64,000 nucleotides of DNA from NCBI RefSeq assembly GCF_000960995.1, contig NZ_CP009435.1:992001-1056000 (forward strand), given 5' to 3'. Source of the DNA: Burkholderia glumae LMG 2196 = ATCC 33617. GTDB lineage: Bacteria; Pseudomonadota; Gammaproteobacteria; Burkholderiales; Burkholderiaceae. Below, in pieces: positions 1 through 8,398 of this stretch. The stretch's first letter is position 1, and each line of letters begins with the position of its first letter. The notes beneath the pieces were generated by a model. The model was given only the letters and a program-made list of their open reading frames with translations, ran no database searches and was not told the origin of the DNA. Position numbers and translations under genes: made by a program.

Positions 1-1900
1 GGTGCAACAGCCCTGCCTCGGCGAGTTTCTTGCAGGCCCGATAGACGGATGGCCGCGTGTACTGATCCTCGAAATGTCGTGCGACCTCCGCGCCCTTTGC
101 ACCCGCGTTGCGAACTCGGAGGAACTCCAGCACAGCGCCCTCGACCGCGCCCAGTTTCTTGCCTGGCATCGGCGCTGCCGGTGCGTTTTCTGGTTGCACC
201 ACGCACGATGTAATCGGTGATCCCCACTTCGATAGACCGAGTTGCACGACGTCGAGCCGGAACCCAATGCGCTCGCCCTTACTGGCGAGGTCGCGCTGCT
301 TCGTGATCTCGGCGCACCGCCCGGATGGGGAGTCCGTCACCTCAATCTCAGTGTCGATCGCAGCACGGATGCCGCTCCAGCCGCGGGCCCCAGCGGCCAC
401 CGCCTTCCCTGCGTGATGGATCAGCATGAAGTGCGCATCGCACTCGGTGCGGATCCGATCGAAGCGCTCGATAACGCGCCCCATGTCCTGGCCAGCGTTC
501 TCGTTCGCACCAGAGCTCAGGCGTGCCAGCGTGTCACCGACGATCAGCCGGACGGGCACGCCCACCCGCGCTTCGAGCGCGCGCACGGTGTCGATGACGG
601 CATCCGTATCGGCGTCGCCCTCGAAGAGATTGATCGGGTTGCGTGTGACAGCGAAGTTCGGCACCTGTACACCGTGGTGCCGCTGATATGCCTGCAGCCG
701 CACCAGCACCGAGGTTGGCGATTCCGCGGCGAGATACACGACGAGCCCTGGCTCGGTCTGTCGGTCAATCCAGGGCACCCCACGAGCGATAGCCGCAGCC
801 ATGTCGATCACGAAGAACGTCTTGCCGCTGTTCGAGTCGCCGTACAAGACGCTGCCCCCGCCCGCCGTGAGGAGCCCCTGGACCAACTCGTCAGGCGCGA
901 CCACGGCGTCCGGCAGATCGTCAGCAAACGCCACATCGAGACTGAGCCGTACCTCTGGCTCGCGGGCGGCGCGCAGCAGCTCGGCCAGTGCTTCGGCCCC
1001 GTGCTCCGCCTCATAGTCGTTGGCGTCGTAGTTCGTGGGCTTGTCCTCAGGCAGCTCCGCCCACGCGCCGCCGATGTCCCGCGCAATCGACTCAGCATCC
1101 ACTTCCTTGCCGCGGTCAGGCACGATCACGACACGCGCCGCCGGATAGCGCTCGCGCAACAACGTCGCCACCGTCCGAGAGCGGCCCGCGCCGAACGTCA
1201 CCACCGCGGCGCCGTTGAAGTCGGCTCGGGCGCACGCCCATGCCTGGCCGACGCCTTCGCACACATACACCGCGCCGTCGGAGACAATGTCGCCGACCAC
1301 GAACAGCCCATCACCAAACGACGCACCCGGCATGTTCAGTTTCTTGCCGGCACCCGGCGGTGGGATGAACTGAATCGTGCGCAGTTCACCATCGAATGAG
1401 CGCACGGGCACCGCCAGCCAGCCGGCGACGCGGTAGTCTTGGATAGTCAGTAGGCTCTCGGTCGGCACCACTCGAAGCCCACCGGCGCTGCCGCGCTTCG
1501 CCGCAATGTAAGCATGATCAGCATGCGCCGGCGGGTAGCCGGCCAGCACGGCTTCAAGGTCAGCGCCTGACTTTCGTTCGGTGCGCACGGCAGGCGGTCG
1601 GCCGGCAGTGCGCTTGATGCGAGCCAGAGACTGCGAGCCCCGGCCTATGCCACCGGCCATGTGATAGAGCGTCGCGGCTCCGACACCGCCGTCGGGGTCG
1701 ATGCTTCGCCATACAGCGCGCGCGTCGCGCTCGCCACCGAAGTTGGCACCGCCTGCCGACCAGTCGAGAAAGTCGTCCTCGGACAGCCCGGCCGCCTTCG
1801 CCGCCATACCGGCACGAACCCAATCCTCTCGACTGCAGGTCGCATCGAGCGATCGCAAAGCATCGCGAGCCCGCTCGATGTCGTCGTGCCCGTTCTTCAT
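1..1900 (-). CDS. Primase/helicase-type replication protein of the integrated element (3' end outside window)
   Basis: I translated the minus strand from ATG 1900 and it stays open to the window edge (633 codons, no stop). Residues about 10-90 resemble a PriCT-like primase C-terminal domain (EDWVRAGMAAKAAG, then FLDWSAG). Residues about 205-290 look like a TOPRIM domain (YVCEGVGQAWACARA, VTFGAGRS, VVIVPDRG). A RecA/RepA-type ATPase follows, with Walker A GDSNSGKT near residue 354, a Walker B-like LIVGDTLAR near 450 and HHAGK after it. The last part (RPSVYRACKKLAEAGLL) looks like a winged helix. It probably starts or unwinds replication of the excised element. The ATG overlaps the upstream gene's stop (ATGA), so translation is probably coupled. 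The family assignment is inferred from motifs. Confidence 0.85.
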   Translation of the reverse strand, partial: MKNGHDDIERARDALRSLDATCSREDWVRAGMAAKAAGLSEDDFLDWSAGGANFGGERDARAVWRSIDPDGGVGAATLYHMAGGIGRGSQSLARIKRTAGRPPAVRTERKSGADLEAVLAGYPPAHADHAYIAAKRGSAGGLRVVPTESLLTIQDYRVAGWLAVPVRSFDGELRTIQFIPPPGAGKKLNMPGASFGDGLFVVGDIVSDGAVYVCEGVGQAWACARADFNGAAVVTFGAGRSRTVATLLRERYPAARVVIVPDRGKEVDAESIARDIGGAWAELPEDKPTNYDANDYEAEHGAEALAELLRAAREPEVRLSLDVAFADDLPDAVVAPDELVQGLLTAGGGSVLYGDSNSGKTFFVIDMAAAIARGVPWIDRQTEPGLVVYLAAESPTSVLVRLQAYQRHHGVQVPNFAVTRNPINLFEGDADTDAVIDTVRALEARVGVPVRLIVGDTLARLSSGANENAGQDMGRVIERFDRIRTECDAHFMLIHHAGKAVAAGARGWSGIRAAIDTEIEVTDSPSGRCAEITKQRDLASKGERIGFRLDVVQLGLSKWGSPITSCVVQPENAPAAPMPGKKLGAVEGAVLEFLRVRNAGAKGAEVARHFEDQYTRPSVYRACKKLAEAGLLH

Positions 1901-2385
1901 GCGTGGTGAAATGATGTGGGTGCCGTAGGCGGTTGGGACGTGCCGGCCTTGCCAGATGGTCGGCAGACGCGTCGAGCCGCATATCCGTCGCCGTCGAGCT
2001 CCTCGCACAGGAGTCGGGCAGCATTCATTGCATCGCGATGGGTATCGCGCGGCTCGCCACACACGGATTCAGTGCACGCCTCCGCGCCGCCGCCGTGTTG
2101 AATCCGCAGATACACGACAGGCACCCATTGCGGAGAAATGCCCGTCAGATACTCCTGCCACGCAGCAAGATCACCTGCGCTCAGGTGGCCATGCGCGGCC
2201 GCGAAGGGCAGCACCTGATCCAGGCGCTGGCGCGCGCGCCCATCAAGCCTGTCAACTATCGACAACGCGCTTGCGAGGGACACGTGCCACGCGCCGCCGG
2301 GCATCAGCGGGTCGCGGATCTTCACTGTGACGTCCTCGCCGGGATTGAGACCGATGTCGTCGCCGACCCACTCGAGGTTACCCAT
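1897..2385 (-). CDS. Hypothetical protein of the integrated element
   Basis: 162 residues starting MGNLEWVGDDIGLNPGEDV. ATG 2385 is preceded by GGAGG at good spacing, which decides this start over the longer upstream extension. I recognise no domain. The first 100 residues look soluble and globular (VTVKIRDPLMPGGAWHVSLA), and the C-terminal part is basic. The gene lies in a string of overlapping genes: its start is inside the end of the preceding gene and its stop overlaps the primase/helicase start. It is probably co-transcribed with the element's replication functions. Its own function is unknown. Confidence 0.7.
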   Translation of the reverse strand: MGNLEWVGDDIGLNPGEDVTVKIRDPLMPGGAWHVSLASALSIVDRLDGRARQRLDQVLPFAAAHGHLSAGDLAAWQEYLTGISPQWVPVVYLRIQHGGGAEACTESVCGEPRDTHRDAMNAARLLCEELDGDGYAARRVCRPSGKAGTSQPPTAPTSFHHA

Positions 2386-2794
2386 GGCACACCTCCGCGC
2401 CGACTTGAGGCATATGGGTGGAGCGATAGACCGCCAGCACCTTGCCTGCGACTCGCATCCGCCACGCACCGAGGCGGGCGGCTGTCCACTCACCTGCACC
2501 GCTAACATCGACCTGCATGCCGGCTTCCGTCACGGCAAACCGACGACATCCGCGCCATTCGACGCGCCGCCCATCCGACGAAAGCATCTCGACGAGGTAA
2601 AGGCCGTCCGAGCGCACTGCTTGCGTGTCGAGGTCCACGTGGAGAATGTCGGTAGCAAGAACGGCCGGCGGGTAATGGCAGTCGACGGCCGATTTGAAAA
2701 CGGATCCGGAAGGGTGCCGCAGTTCGCGATCAGAGTTGACATGCGACCGAGCCTGGAGCGCGCGCGGGGCGTCGGCGACGATGACGTCATGCAT
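2378..2794 (-). CDS. Small protein with possible LexA/S24-like beta fold
   Basis: 138 residues, start MHDVIVADAPRAL with GGAGG just upstream. The central and C-terminal parts (DILHVDLDTQAVRSDGLYLV, then MRVAGKVLAVYRS) loosely resemble the C-terminal fold of S24/LexA-like proteins. I see no N-terminal DNA-binding domain and no clear catalytic serine, so any such domain may be structural only. The stop overlaps the start of the downstream gene and its start is inside the upstream gene, so it is part of a coupled operon. Confidence 0.6.
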   Translation of the reverse strand: MHDVIVADAPRALQARSHVNSDRELRHPSGSVFKSAVDCHYPPAVLATDILHVDLDTQAVRSDGLYLVEMLSSDGRRVEWRGCRRFAVTEAGMQVDVSGAGEWTAARLGAWRMRVAGKVLAVYRSTHMPQVGAEVCHG

Positions 2795-2981
2795 GGGGCA
2801 CCTCCAGCACGTCGTAATCGAAATGTGCCGCAGCGTCCAGCAACAGCAGCAGGACACCGGGAAGGGCCGCGCGGGAAACGAGCATCGCAGGCTTGCGCTC
2901 CGGGTCGGCGCTGGCGCTCGTGCGCAGCAATACGAAGCCAGGCGTCGCTGACGCTTCGATGTGGGCGTGGATGGAGATCAT
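2787..2981 (-). CDS. Small hypothetical protein of the integrated element
   Basis: 64 residues (MISIHAHIEASATPGFVLLR...). ATG 2981 has GGAGG 7 nt upstream and shares its A with the stop codon of the AlpA-like gene (TGATG), a typical coupling arrangement. A GTG three bases earlier is an alternative start. No recognised domain; the sequence is short and mildly hydrophobic in its second half (LPGVLLLLLDAAAHF). Function unknown. Confidence 0.55.
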   Translation of the reverse strand: MISIHAHIEASATPGFVLLRTSASADPERKPAMLVSRAALPGVLLLLLDAAAHFDYDVLEVPHA

Positions 2982-3274
2982 CACTGGCCCTCCGCCCGAT
3001 AGTTCAGAGGATCAGCCAACCAGCGCTTGATCTCGGCATTCGGCCAGACAACAAGCTTTGCCGACGCACGCGTGCCACGTGGGAAGCGGCCTGCGGCCTC
3101 TTGCAAGCGCACCCATTCGCGCGAGAAGCGCACGAACGGCGCCAGGTCGCGCCAACGGCTATAGCCGGTCGTGGGAAATTCATCCAAGTTCGGGAGCGGC
3201 GGAAGCGCGGTGCGTTTTGCCTGATTGCCTCCTGCACCACCAGCCGTCTCCGCGATTGCTGCGTTGGTCGTCAT
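2981..3274 (-). CDS. AlpA-family helix-turn-helix regulator / excisionase-like protein
   Basis: 97 residues from ATG 3274 (AAGGA upstream). The second half (GYSRWRDLAPFVRFSREWVR, GRFPRG, VVWPNAEIKRWLADP) follows the AlpA/MerR-like pattern seen in P4-type islands: a recognition helix, a G-x-FP turn and a C-terminal W...E...RWL helix. Such proteins usually activate integrase or excision genes or act as recombination directionality factors. It is the first gene of the overlapping run leading to the primase/helicase, and the AT-rich DNA upstream holds three TATAACT repeats that could be its operator. The family assignment is fairly secure; the role is inferred. Confidence 0.75.
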   Translation of the reverse strand: MTTNAAIAETAGGAGGNQAKRTALPPLPNLDEFPTTGYSRWRDLAPFVRFSREWVRLQEAAGRFPRGTRASAKLVVWPNAEIKRWLADPLNYRAEGQ

Positions 3275-3328
3275 TGCGATTCCTTGCGCCTTGTGTGGCT
3301 TTGTTTGCAATGACGACAGGTTGTAGCC

Positions 3329-3412
3329 TATAACTTTCGACAATCAAGACGCTGCCCAGGGCGCCTTTACCAGTAAGGGTTTTGGGGAAGTTATATAACT
3401 CAAGGTATAACT
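3329..3412. promoter_or_regulatory. Three direct TATAACT repeats, one inside a perfect palindrome
   Basis: TATAACT occurs at 3329-3335, 3394-3400 and 3406-3412. The middle copy sits in the perfect 12-base palindrome AGTTATATAACT (3389-3400). The repeats lie just upstream of the AlpA-like gene in a locally AT-rich patch. They look like operator or promoter elements for the element's early operon. Confidence 0.45.
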
Positions 3413-3424
3413 ACGAACGGATGG

Positions 3425-4054
3425 CTATCGGGGAATCCAAGATGCCAAAGCTGGTCCGGAGGCCGTTTTTTTACCTCGGCATATCTTGCTAATGGCCGGC
3501 TGAGACACACCAAACTCAGCAGCCAATTTCGTCTGCGATTCGCCGTTGCCCGCACGCCTACGAATTTCTGCGTGCTGTGCGGGAGTCAATTTGGAACTTC
3601 CTTTTGATGCGGCAGAAGGCAGTGCCGCCAACGAGGGTGGCGCCATTGCTCGAGCCTTTGCGTATTCCATGATCTGCTCAGCAATGCGATCCATGTCCAC
3701 AATGGGATCAGTGATCAGCTCTGACGGATGAAGAGGTAATAACGTCCCTGGCTCATAGAACTCGATCGAGCCAGCCGCTTGCAGTTCTGTCAAAAGCTGC
3801 TCATATCTCGCAGCTCGATGATGGAGCAATTTGAGTCGAGCATTCGCGCCGCGCGACATCTCCGCCAATTCTGGGAACTTAGAGAGCAAAGCGACAGGCG
3901 CCTCCGGAGCGGGAAACGGATACCATTCTCCGGACAGCGGATCACGATAGCCGCCTTGACGCTTCAGAATTTGCCGCGCTTGAGTTTCGGTTTCGACAGT
4001 CTGCCGCTCGGCGAGCGCCAACGCCGCCTGCGACCAATAGCAGTGATTCCGCAT
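3425..4054 (-). CDS. Element-encoded protein with C-terminal helix-turn-helix
   Basis: 209 residues from ATG 4054, which has GAGGG upstream; a TTG five codons earlier is less likely. The first 150 residues match no family I recognise (GGYRDPLSGEWYPFPAPEAP; a basic, helical middle). The C-terminal 50 residues form a resolvase/Hin-type helix-turn-helix: LTPAQHAEIRRRA then QTKLAAEFGVSQPAISKICR. It is probably a DNA-binding regulator or maintenance protein. It lies upstream of the AlpA-like gene on the same strand, separated by the TATAACT repeat patch. Confidence 0.7.
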   Translation of the reverse strand: MRNHCYWSQAALALAERQTVETETQARQILKRQGGYRDPLSGEWYPFPAPEAPVALLSKFPELAEMSRGANARLKLLHHRAARYEQLLTELQAAGSIEFYEPGTLLPLHPSELITDPIVDMDRIAEQIMEYAKARAMAPPSLAALPSAASKGSSKLTPAQHAEIRRRAGNGESQTKLAAEFGVSQPAISKICRGKKTASGPALASWIPR

Positions 4055-4197
4055 TGCGCCCTCACGCAATCCCTTATGAGGAACCGCGCCGGCCCGGTAA
4101 GGGAGCCGGGTTTTCGGGGATCAGCCTAGGCGCGGTATGAACGATTATGCCGAATCGGCACGCCCGTGACATGCAGAGGCTGGCATGCGCAGACCTT

Positions 4198-4386
4198 TCA
4201 TTGGCAGTCGCCCCAATGCTCGGCCTCGCGCAACAACGCCGCATGAGCTCGGGCCGCATACACGTCAGCACGGGTCATGCCGTCAGGCGTCTTGATCACC
4301 TCGGCGAGTTCCGCGAGTGACGGTGAGCTCGATACGGATACGCCCCCATCAGGCATGTCCTCGATGGTGATTACGTGCTTCCTCAT
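4198..4386 (-). CDS. Small hypothetical protein downstream of the integrase
   Basis: 62 residues, MRKHVITIEDMPDGGVSVSS..., ending REAEHWGDCQ. ATG 4386 has AGGA upstream. It follows the integrase on the same strand after about 25 nt, so the two are probably co-transcribed. The N-terminus reads as a short beta-rich segment followed by a helical tail with TRADVYAARAHAALLREAE. Small proteins of this look are common beside P4-type integrases, but I cannot assign a function. Confidence 0.6.
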   Translation of the reverse strand: MRKHVITIEDMPDGGVSVSSSPSLAELAEVIKTPDGMTRADVYAARAHAALLREAEHWGDCQ

Positions 4387-4411
4387 GTTGGATCCTGTCT
4401 TCACTGAATGC

Positions 4412-5644
4412 TCACGCCGCTGACGAGCCGAAATTCCCGATAACGACCTTGCGCCCCTCCTCAATCTGGGCGTCGACGAAGTCCGCCCATAACGCCAGGA
4501 TCCGCCGCCGTTCGCCGGCATACTCGGCTCGGTTGTAGACGCCCTTGATGCCCCTGATGGAGTGTGCAAGCGCCTTCTCGATCGCGTCGGAGGATTGCCC
4601 CATCTCGTGCAAGTGTGTTGAAGCTGTACGGCGGAAGTCGTGCAGCACGAAGTGCTGAACCTCCATGTCGAGCGCGCGCACCGCCTGATTGAGGGTGCTC
4701 TTCGCAATCGGCCGATCGGCGCCGCGAGACGATGGAAACACGTACTGCTGGCTTGTCCGGTTCTCGTGCAGTTCGCGCAGCATCGACACGGCTTGCGGTG
4801 CGAGGTAGACCCAGTGCTCGCGGTCCTTCTTCATCCGCTCGGCCGGAATACGCCAGACACCGGCATCGAGGTCGAACTCACTCCAGCGCGCCTCAATCAG
4901 TTCAGACTTGCGGACCATCGTCAGTACCAGCAGATGAATGGCGAGCTTCAGCGGCCGACGGATGCTCGACGCATAGACAGCGCGTAGCACATGCCCAATC
5001 TCATCCGGCGACAGCACTCGGTCGCGGCTTTCCTGCGTGGCGACGAAGCGCGCGACAACCGCCTGCGCCGGGTTAGTCGTCACGAGCTGGCGAGCGATCG
5101 CGTACTCATACATCCGCTTCAGGACGTTCCGCGTCGACAGCGCCATCTTCGGCGCGCCACGCTGTTTGATCCGATCGCAGATCGCCAGGACGTCACCAGG
5201 CGTCACCTCGGACACCGGCTTGCCGCCAATGGCCGGGTACACGTCCTTCTCGAGCGCACGATTCGTGGTCCGCTGGTACTCCTCGGATTTATCAGCCATC
5301 TGTTGCTCGACCCAGTAAGCGCCGAACTCCCGCACCGTGTTGAGGCTCTTCGTCGTGCCCCGATCCTTGCGAGCATCAGCGACGGGAGACACGCCGCCGG
5401 CCACAATCTCAGCGTAGCGGCGCGCACGCTCGCGCGCGGCAGCGAGTGACACCGCTGGGTAGTCGCCGATCGTCACGGTCGGCTGCTGCTTGCCGTGGAG
5501 GGAATAGCGGAAGCGCCAGATCTTCGCCGCGGACGGCATGACCTCAAGCACGAGCCCGCCGCCGTCCGAAACGGTGTAGCGAGACACCTTCGGCTGCAGC
5601 GCCTTGATTCGGGTGTCGGTCAGTGGCTGGACGATTCTGGGCAT
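4412..5644 (-). CDS. Tyrosine site-specific integrase, P4/DUF4102 type
   Basis: 410 residues. Residues 1-90 are the arm-binding DUF4102 domain (DTRIKALQPK, SDGGGLVLEV, IGDYPAVSLAAARERA), about 100-200 the core-binding SAM-like domain, and 200-400 the catalytic domain. The catalytic residues are visible: R245 (TMVRKSELIEARW), H335 and R338 (HDFRRT), H361 and the nucleophile Y370 (HSIRGIKGVYNRAEY). Full length and apparently intact. It reads away from mnmE, with its start 167 bp from the mnmE stop. This is the usual layout when an island has integrated at the end of a target gene. The 3' end of mnmE (trmE/thdF) is an established island insertion site, for example for SGI1. Confidence 0.95.
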   Translation of the reverse strand: MPRIVQPLTDTRIKALQPKVSRYTVSDGGGLVLEVMPSAAKIWRFRYSLHGKQQPTVTIGDYPAVSLAAARERARRYAEIVAGGVSPVADARKDRGTTKSLNTVREFGAYWVEQQMADKSEEYQRTTNRALEKDVYPAIGGKPVSEVTPGDVLAICDRIKQRGAPKMALSTRNVLKRMYEYAIARQLVTTNPAQAVVARFVATQESRDRVLSPDEIGHVLRAVYASSIRRPLKLAIHLLVLTMVRKSELIEARWSEFDLDAGVWRIPAERMKKDREHWVYLAPQAVSMLRELHENRTSQQYVFPSSRGADRPIAKSTLNQAVRALDMEVQHFVLHDFRRTASTHLHEMGQSSDAIEKALAHSIRGIKGVYNRAEYAGERRRILALWADFVDAQIEEGRKVVIGNFGSSAA

Positions 5645-5646
5645 GG

Positions 5647-5699
5647 TTAGTACACGGCTTTCAGTACATGGTCGTCACGTGTACTGAAATGTGTACTAA
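5647..5699. promoter_or_regulatory. Large imperfect palindrome at the integrase promoter
   Basis: Starting 2 bases upstream of the integrase ATG, TTAGTACAC and TTTCAGTACA on the left are mirrored by GTGTACTGAAA and TGTGTACTAA on the right, over 53 bp. It could be an autoregulatory operator for the integrase or an arm-type binding site. The symmetry is directly visible; the role is inferred. Confidence 0.5.
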
Positions 5700-5811
5700 T
5701 GAACCCTTGGTGTCAATGGGGAATGATGGGGAAATTTTGTGTAGGATTTTGGCTGAAACCCTTTCTACGCGGGGGTTCCGTTGGTGATCTTTGGCATTGG
5801 TTGGAAGCTGA

Positions 5812-5829
5812 TCATTTGCCGATGCAAAA
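5812..5829 (-). other. Candidate attachment site at the 3' end of mnmE
   Basis: The last 18 bases of mnmE, read on the minus strand, encode FCIGK plus stop (TTTTGCATCGGCAAATGA). Islands that use mnmE recombine within this conserved end and regenerate it. The element lies immediately downstream. The partner direct repeat would lie beyond the left edge and cannot be checked here. Confidence 0.45.
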
Positions 5830-7230
5830 CCGACTAAAAATCACCCCCAGCAAATCATCGGAAGTGAATTCGCCGGTAATCGAATTGAGTTGCTCCTGCG
5901 CGAGTCGCAACTCTTCCGCGAACAGGTCGAGCGCCTCGGCGTTCTGATCGGCATGGCCCGCCGCCTGCGCGAGGTGCGCCTGCGCCGCGCGCAGCGCGAT
6001 CAGATGCCGTTCGCGCGCCAGGTAGACGCTCTCGGCGCCCGCCTGCCAGCCGGCGATTCGCAGCAGTTCGGCGCGCAGCAGGTCGATGCCGTCGCCGCGT
6101 TTCGCAGACAGCCTGACCTCGCTCAGATCGAGCCCGCCGGCCGCGTCCGCCTGCGCATGGCCGCCGAGATGCGCGACCGCCGGCGGCGCGTCGGTCAGAT
6201 CGGTCTTGTTGAAGACGCGCACGACCGGCACGCCGGCCGGGAAACGCCCGGCAATCGCGCGATCGTCCGCACCGAGCCCCTCGCGCGCATCGAGCAGATG
6301 CAGCACGACATCGGCGCGCTCGATCTCGCCCCAGGTCCGTGCGATGCCGATCTTCTCGACCTCGTCTTCGGTTTCGCGCAACCCGGCCGTATCGACGATA
6401 TGCAGCGGAATCCCTTCGATCTGGATCGTCTGCGCGACCTTGTCGCGTGTGGTCCCCGCGATCGGTGTGACGATCGCGAGCTCGGCGCCGGCCAGCGCGT
6501 TCAGCAGCGACGATTTCCCGACGTTCGGCTGCCCGGCCAGCACCACCGACAGCCCCTCGCGCAGCAGCGCGCCCTGGCGCGCGTCGCCGAGCACGCGCGC
6601 GAGCCGTTCGCGAATCCGCGCGAGCTTGCCGCGCGCGTCGGCAGCCTCGAGGAAATCGATCTCCTCCTCAGGAAAATCGAGCGTCGCCTCGACCAGCATG
6701 CGCAGCCCGATCACGTCGTCGACGAGCGCATGAACGTCGCGCGAGAACGCGCCGTCGAGCGAGCGTCCGGCCGAGCGCGCCGCCGCCTCCGTGCTGGCCT
6801 CGATCAGGTCCGCGACCGCCTCGGCCTGCGCGAGATCGAGCTTGTCGTTCAGGAACGCGCGGCGCGTAAATTCGCCGGGCTCGGCAAGCCGCACGCCGTG
6901 GCCGCGGCCGGCATCGAGGCAGCGCTGCAGCAAGAGCTGCAGCACGATGGGGCCGCCATGGCCCTGCAGTTCGAGTACATGCTCGCCGGTATACGAGTTC
7001 GGTGCCGGGAAATTGAGCGCGATGCCGCGATCGAGCGCCTCGCCCGCGCCGTCGAGAAACGGCACGTAGCTGGCGTGGCGCGCGGCCAGCAATTGCCCGC
7101 ACACGGCCTGCATCAAGGCCTCGGCCGCGCTCGCGCCGGCGCGGCCGAACGAGATTCGCACCACCCCGATCCCGCCCCGCCCGGGCGCGGTGGCAATGGC
7201 AACGATTGGATCGGAATCGGTAGTCAGCAT
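5812..7230 (-). CDS. mnmE: tRNA uridine-5-carboxymethylaminomethyl modification GTPase MnmE
   Basis: 472 residues from ATG 7230 (MLTTDSDPIVAIATAPGRGG), the conserved family start; the open frame upstream is chance. The N-terminal formyl-tetrahydrofolate-binding domain spans about 1-120. The G domain inserted in the helical domain has P-loop GQPNVGKS at 233-240 and VDTAGLRETED as switch II. The C-terminal CIGK carries the family's conserved cysteine (C469). With MnmG it modifies the wobble uridine of certain tRNAs. It forms the usual leftward series with yidC, yidD, rnpA and rpmH, interrupted here by two helix-turn-helix genes. The 3' end is intact despite the adjacent integrated element. Confidence 0.97.
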   Translation of the reverse strand: MLTTDSDPIVAIATAPGRGGIGVVRISFGRAGASAAEALMQAVCGQLLAARHASYVPFLDGAGEALDRGIALNFPAPNSYTGEHVLELQGHGGPIVLQLLLQRCLDAGRGHGVRLAEPGEFTRRAFLNDKLDLAQAEAVADLIEASTEAAARSAGRSLDGAFSRDVHALVDDVIGLRMLVEATLDFPEEEIDFLEAADARGKLARIRERLARVLGDARQGALLREGLSVVLAGQPNVGKSSLLNALAGAELAIVTPIAGTTRDKVAQTIQIEGIPLHIVDTAGLRETEDEVEKIGIARTWGEIERADVVLHLLDAREGLGADDRAIAGRFPAGVPVVRVFNKTDLTDAPPAVAHLGGHAQADAAGGLDLSEVRLSAKRGDGIDLLRAELLRIAGWQAGAESVYLARERHLIALRAAQAHLAQAAGHADQNAEALDLFAEELRLAQEQLNSITGEFTSDDLLGVIFSRFCIGK

Positions 7231-7564
7231 CGGAAAATCGCGGGAGGAATACGAAACGGGACGGCGTGACAACCATGCCGGCGCAACGCCGCATTGTAGC
7301 GTGCCGGCCTTCACGCGGCCGACGGCAGCCGACACGCCCTCGCCGCCTATCACGCCTGGCAGGTCTTAGCCAGTTTAAGCTAAATGTGAGGCAAATCTGG
7401 CGTGAAGACGCCACACCATCTCGCGCATTTCCGGATTTTCACGTCAATTTATGAGATAAAGCGCGGAAGTAGGAGGCAGACAACCAACCCTTGTTCAAGC
7501 TCATGAGATAGATATGACGCATCCGGTTGTCATCTGACCGGCGCCCGGATTGCACAATTTGCGC
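7231..7564. other. Intergenic region between mnmE and the first HTH gene
   Basis: About 330 bp between divergent genes. The right half is AT-richer than its surroundings. TGAGATA-type motifs occur at 7452-7460 and 7504-7512, and the bases from 7504 on are duplicated upstream of the second HTH gene. I see no gene. It should hold the mnmE promoter and the HTH-gene promoter. Confidence 0.5.
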
Positions 7565-7567
7565 ATG
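7504..7567 (+). repeat. Duplicated upstream region, copy 1
   Basis: This stretch aligns with 8337-8401: TGAGATA, then GTTGTCA, then GGCG, then TTGCACAAT, then GC and ATG, at nearly equal spacing. It is the promoter/operator part of a duplicated regulator unit. A third TGAGATAAA lies at 7452-7460. Confidence 0.6.
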
Positions 7568-7981
7568 CCGACATTCGACGAAAAAGCGGCGTTTTCGGAA
7601 CGCCTCAAATTTGCGCTATTGCGTAGTCCGGAGAAGGTCTCTGGCGCGACGGAACTCGCGCTGCATTTCAACCTGCGCCATCACGGCGATCATCCGGTTT
7701 CGCCGCAAACCACGCACAAATGGCTGACGGGCCGCACCATCCCGACCGCGGACAAGCTCGCGACGCTCGCCAACTGGCTGCGTGTCGATCTGCACTGGCT
7801 TCACTACGGGCCGCCGCCGGGCACCAGCCCGCATGGCACGCCGCGGCCGCTGCCGCGCGACGAGCGTTATCCGCCCACGCCCGAAACCATCGAACTCGCG
7901 ACGAAGATCGAGGCGCTATCGTCGCATCATCGCTATCTGGTGCAGGAACTGATCGAGCAGTTCTACGGCGACGCACCCTGA
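7565..7981 (+). CDS. Helix-turn-helix protein, first tandem copy
   Basis: 138 residues from ATG 7565 (MPTFDEKAAFSERLKFALLR). The in-frame TTG 15 bases earlier is not kept in frame in the paralogue, which argues for the ATG. The N-terminal half resembles a Cro/CI-type DNA-binding domain: SGATELALHFNLR, PQTTHKWLTGRTIPTADKLA as recognition helix, then LANWLRVDLHWLHYG. The C-terminus (TPETIELATKIEALSSHHRY, LVQELIEQFYG) is helical and may dimerise. The next gene is a close paralogue in the same orientation with similar upstream DNA. It is probably a small regulator; the target is unknown. Confidence 0.8.
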   Translation: MPTFDEKAAFSERLKFALLRSPEKVSGATELALHFNLRHHGDHPVSPQTTHKWLTGRTIPTADKLATLANWLRVDLHWLHYGPPPGTSPHGTPRPLPRDERYPPTPETIELATKIEALSSHHRYLVQELIEQFYGDAP

Positions 7982-8398
7982 GGGCGACCCCGTGCCGCGG
8001 CTGGCGCATCCCGCCGCTCGACGGCTGCTGCAAAATGCCGCGCGCCGATCGATCCCGGGCGGCCGTATCGTTCGGGGATGCGTGGGGCTCGGCAGCGAGC
8101 TGCCAAATAGAATCGACACCGCCGCCTTCGAAGACCTCGGGCCCGCTCGCCACTGCCCGGCATGCCGCTCTCGCGCAGGCTTCGCATCACGCCATTCTCC
8201 CAAACACGCTAAATTCCGAACGGCTCGTGCCCGCCCCTGCCAGACCATCGGCCTGCTTTTCTCCCGCTACGTCCGGGCATTTACGAGATGACCGCGCCAT
8301 GCGGTCGATCATGGTTTGGTTGAATCCACCCTTATTTGAGATAAATATAGCGCGACCAGTTGTCACTGGCGGCGAATGCCGCTTGCACAATCGTCCGC
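7982..8398. other. Intergenic region between the two HTH paralogues
   Basis: About 415 bp. Apart from the duplicated promoter block at its right end I see nothing recognisable: no RNA-like structure, no supported ORF and no IS ends. Confidence 0.4.

Noticed and set aside
242..1399. Plus-strand open frame of 385 codons at the left edge
   Set aside because: The opposite strand encodes a convincing primase/helicase with Walker and TOPRIM motifs. This frame has no recognisable motif.
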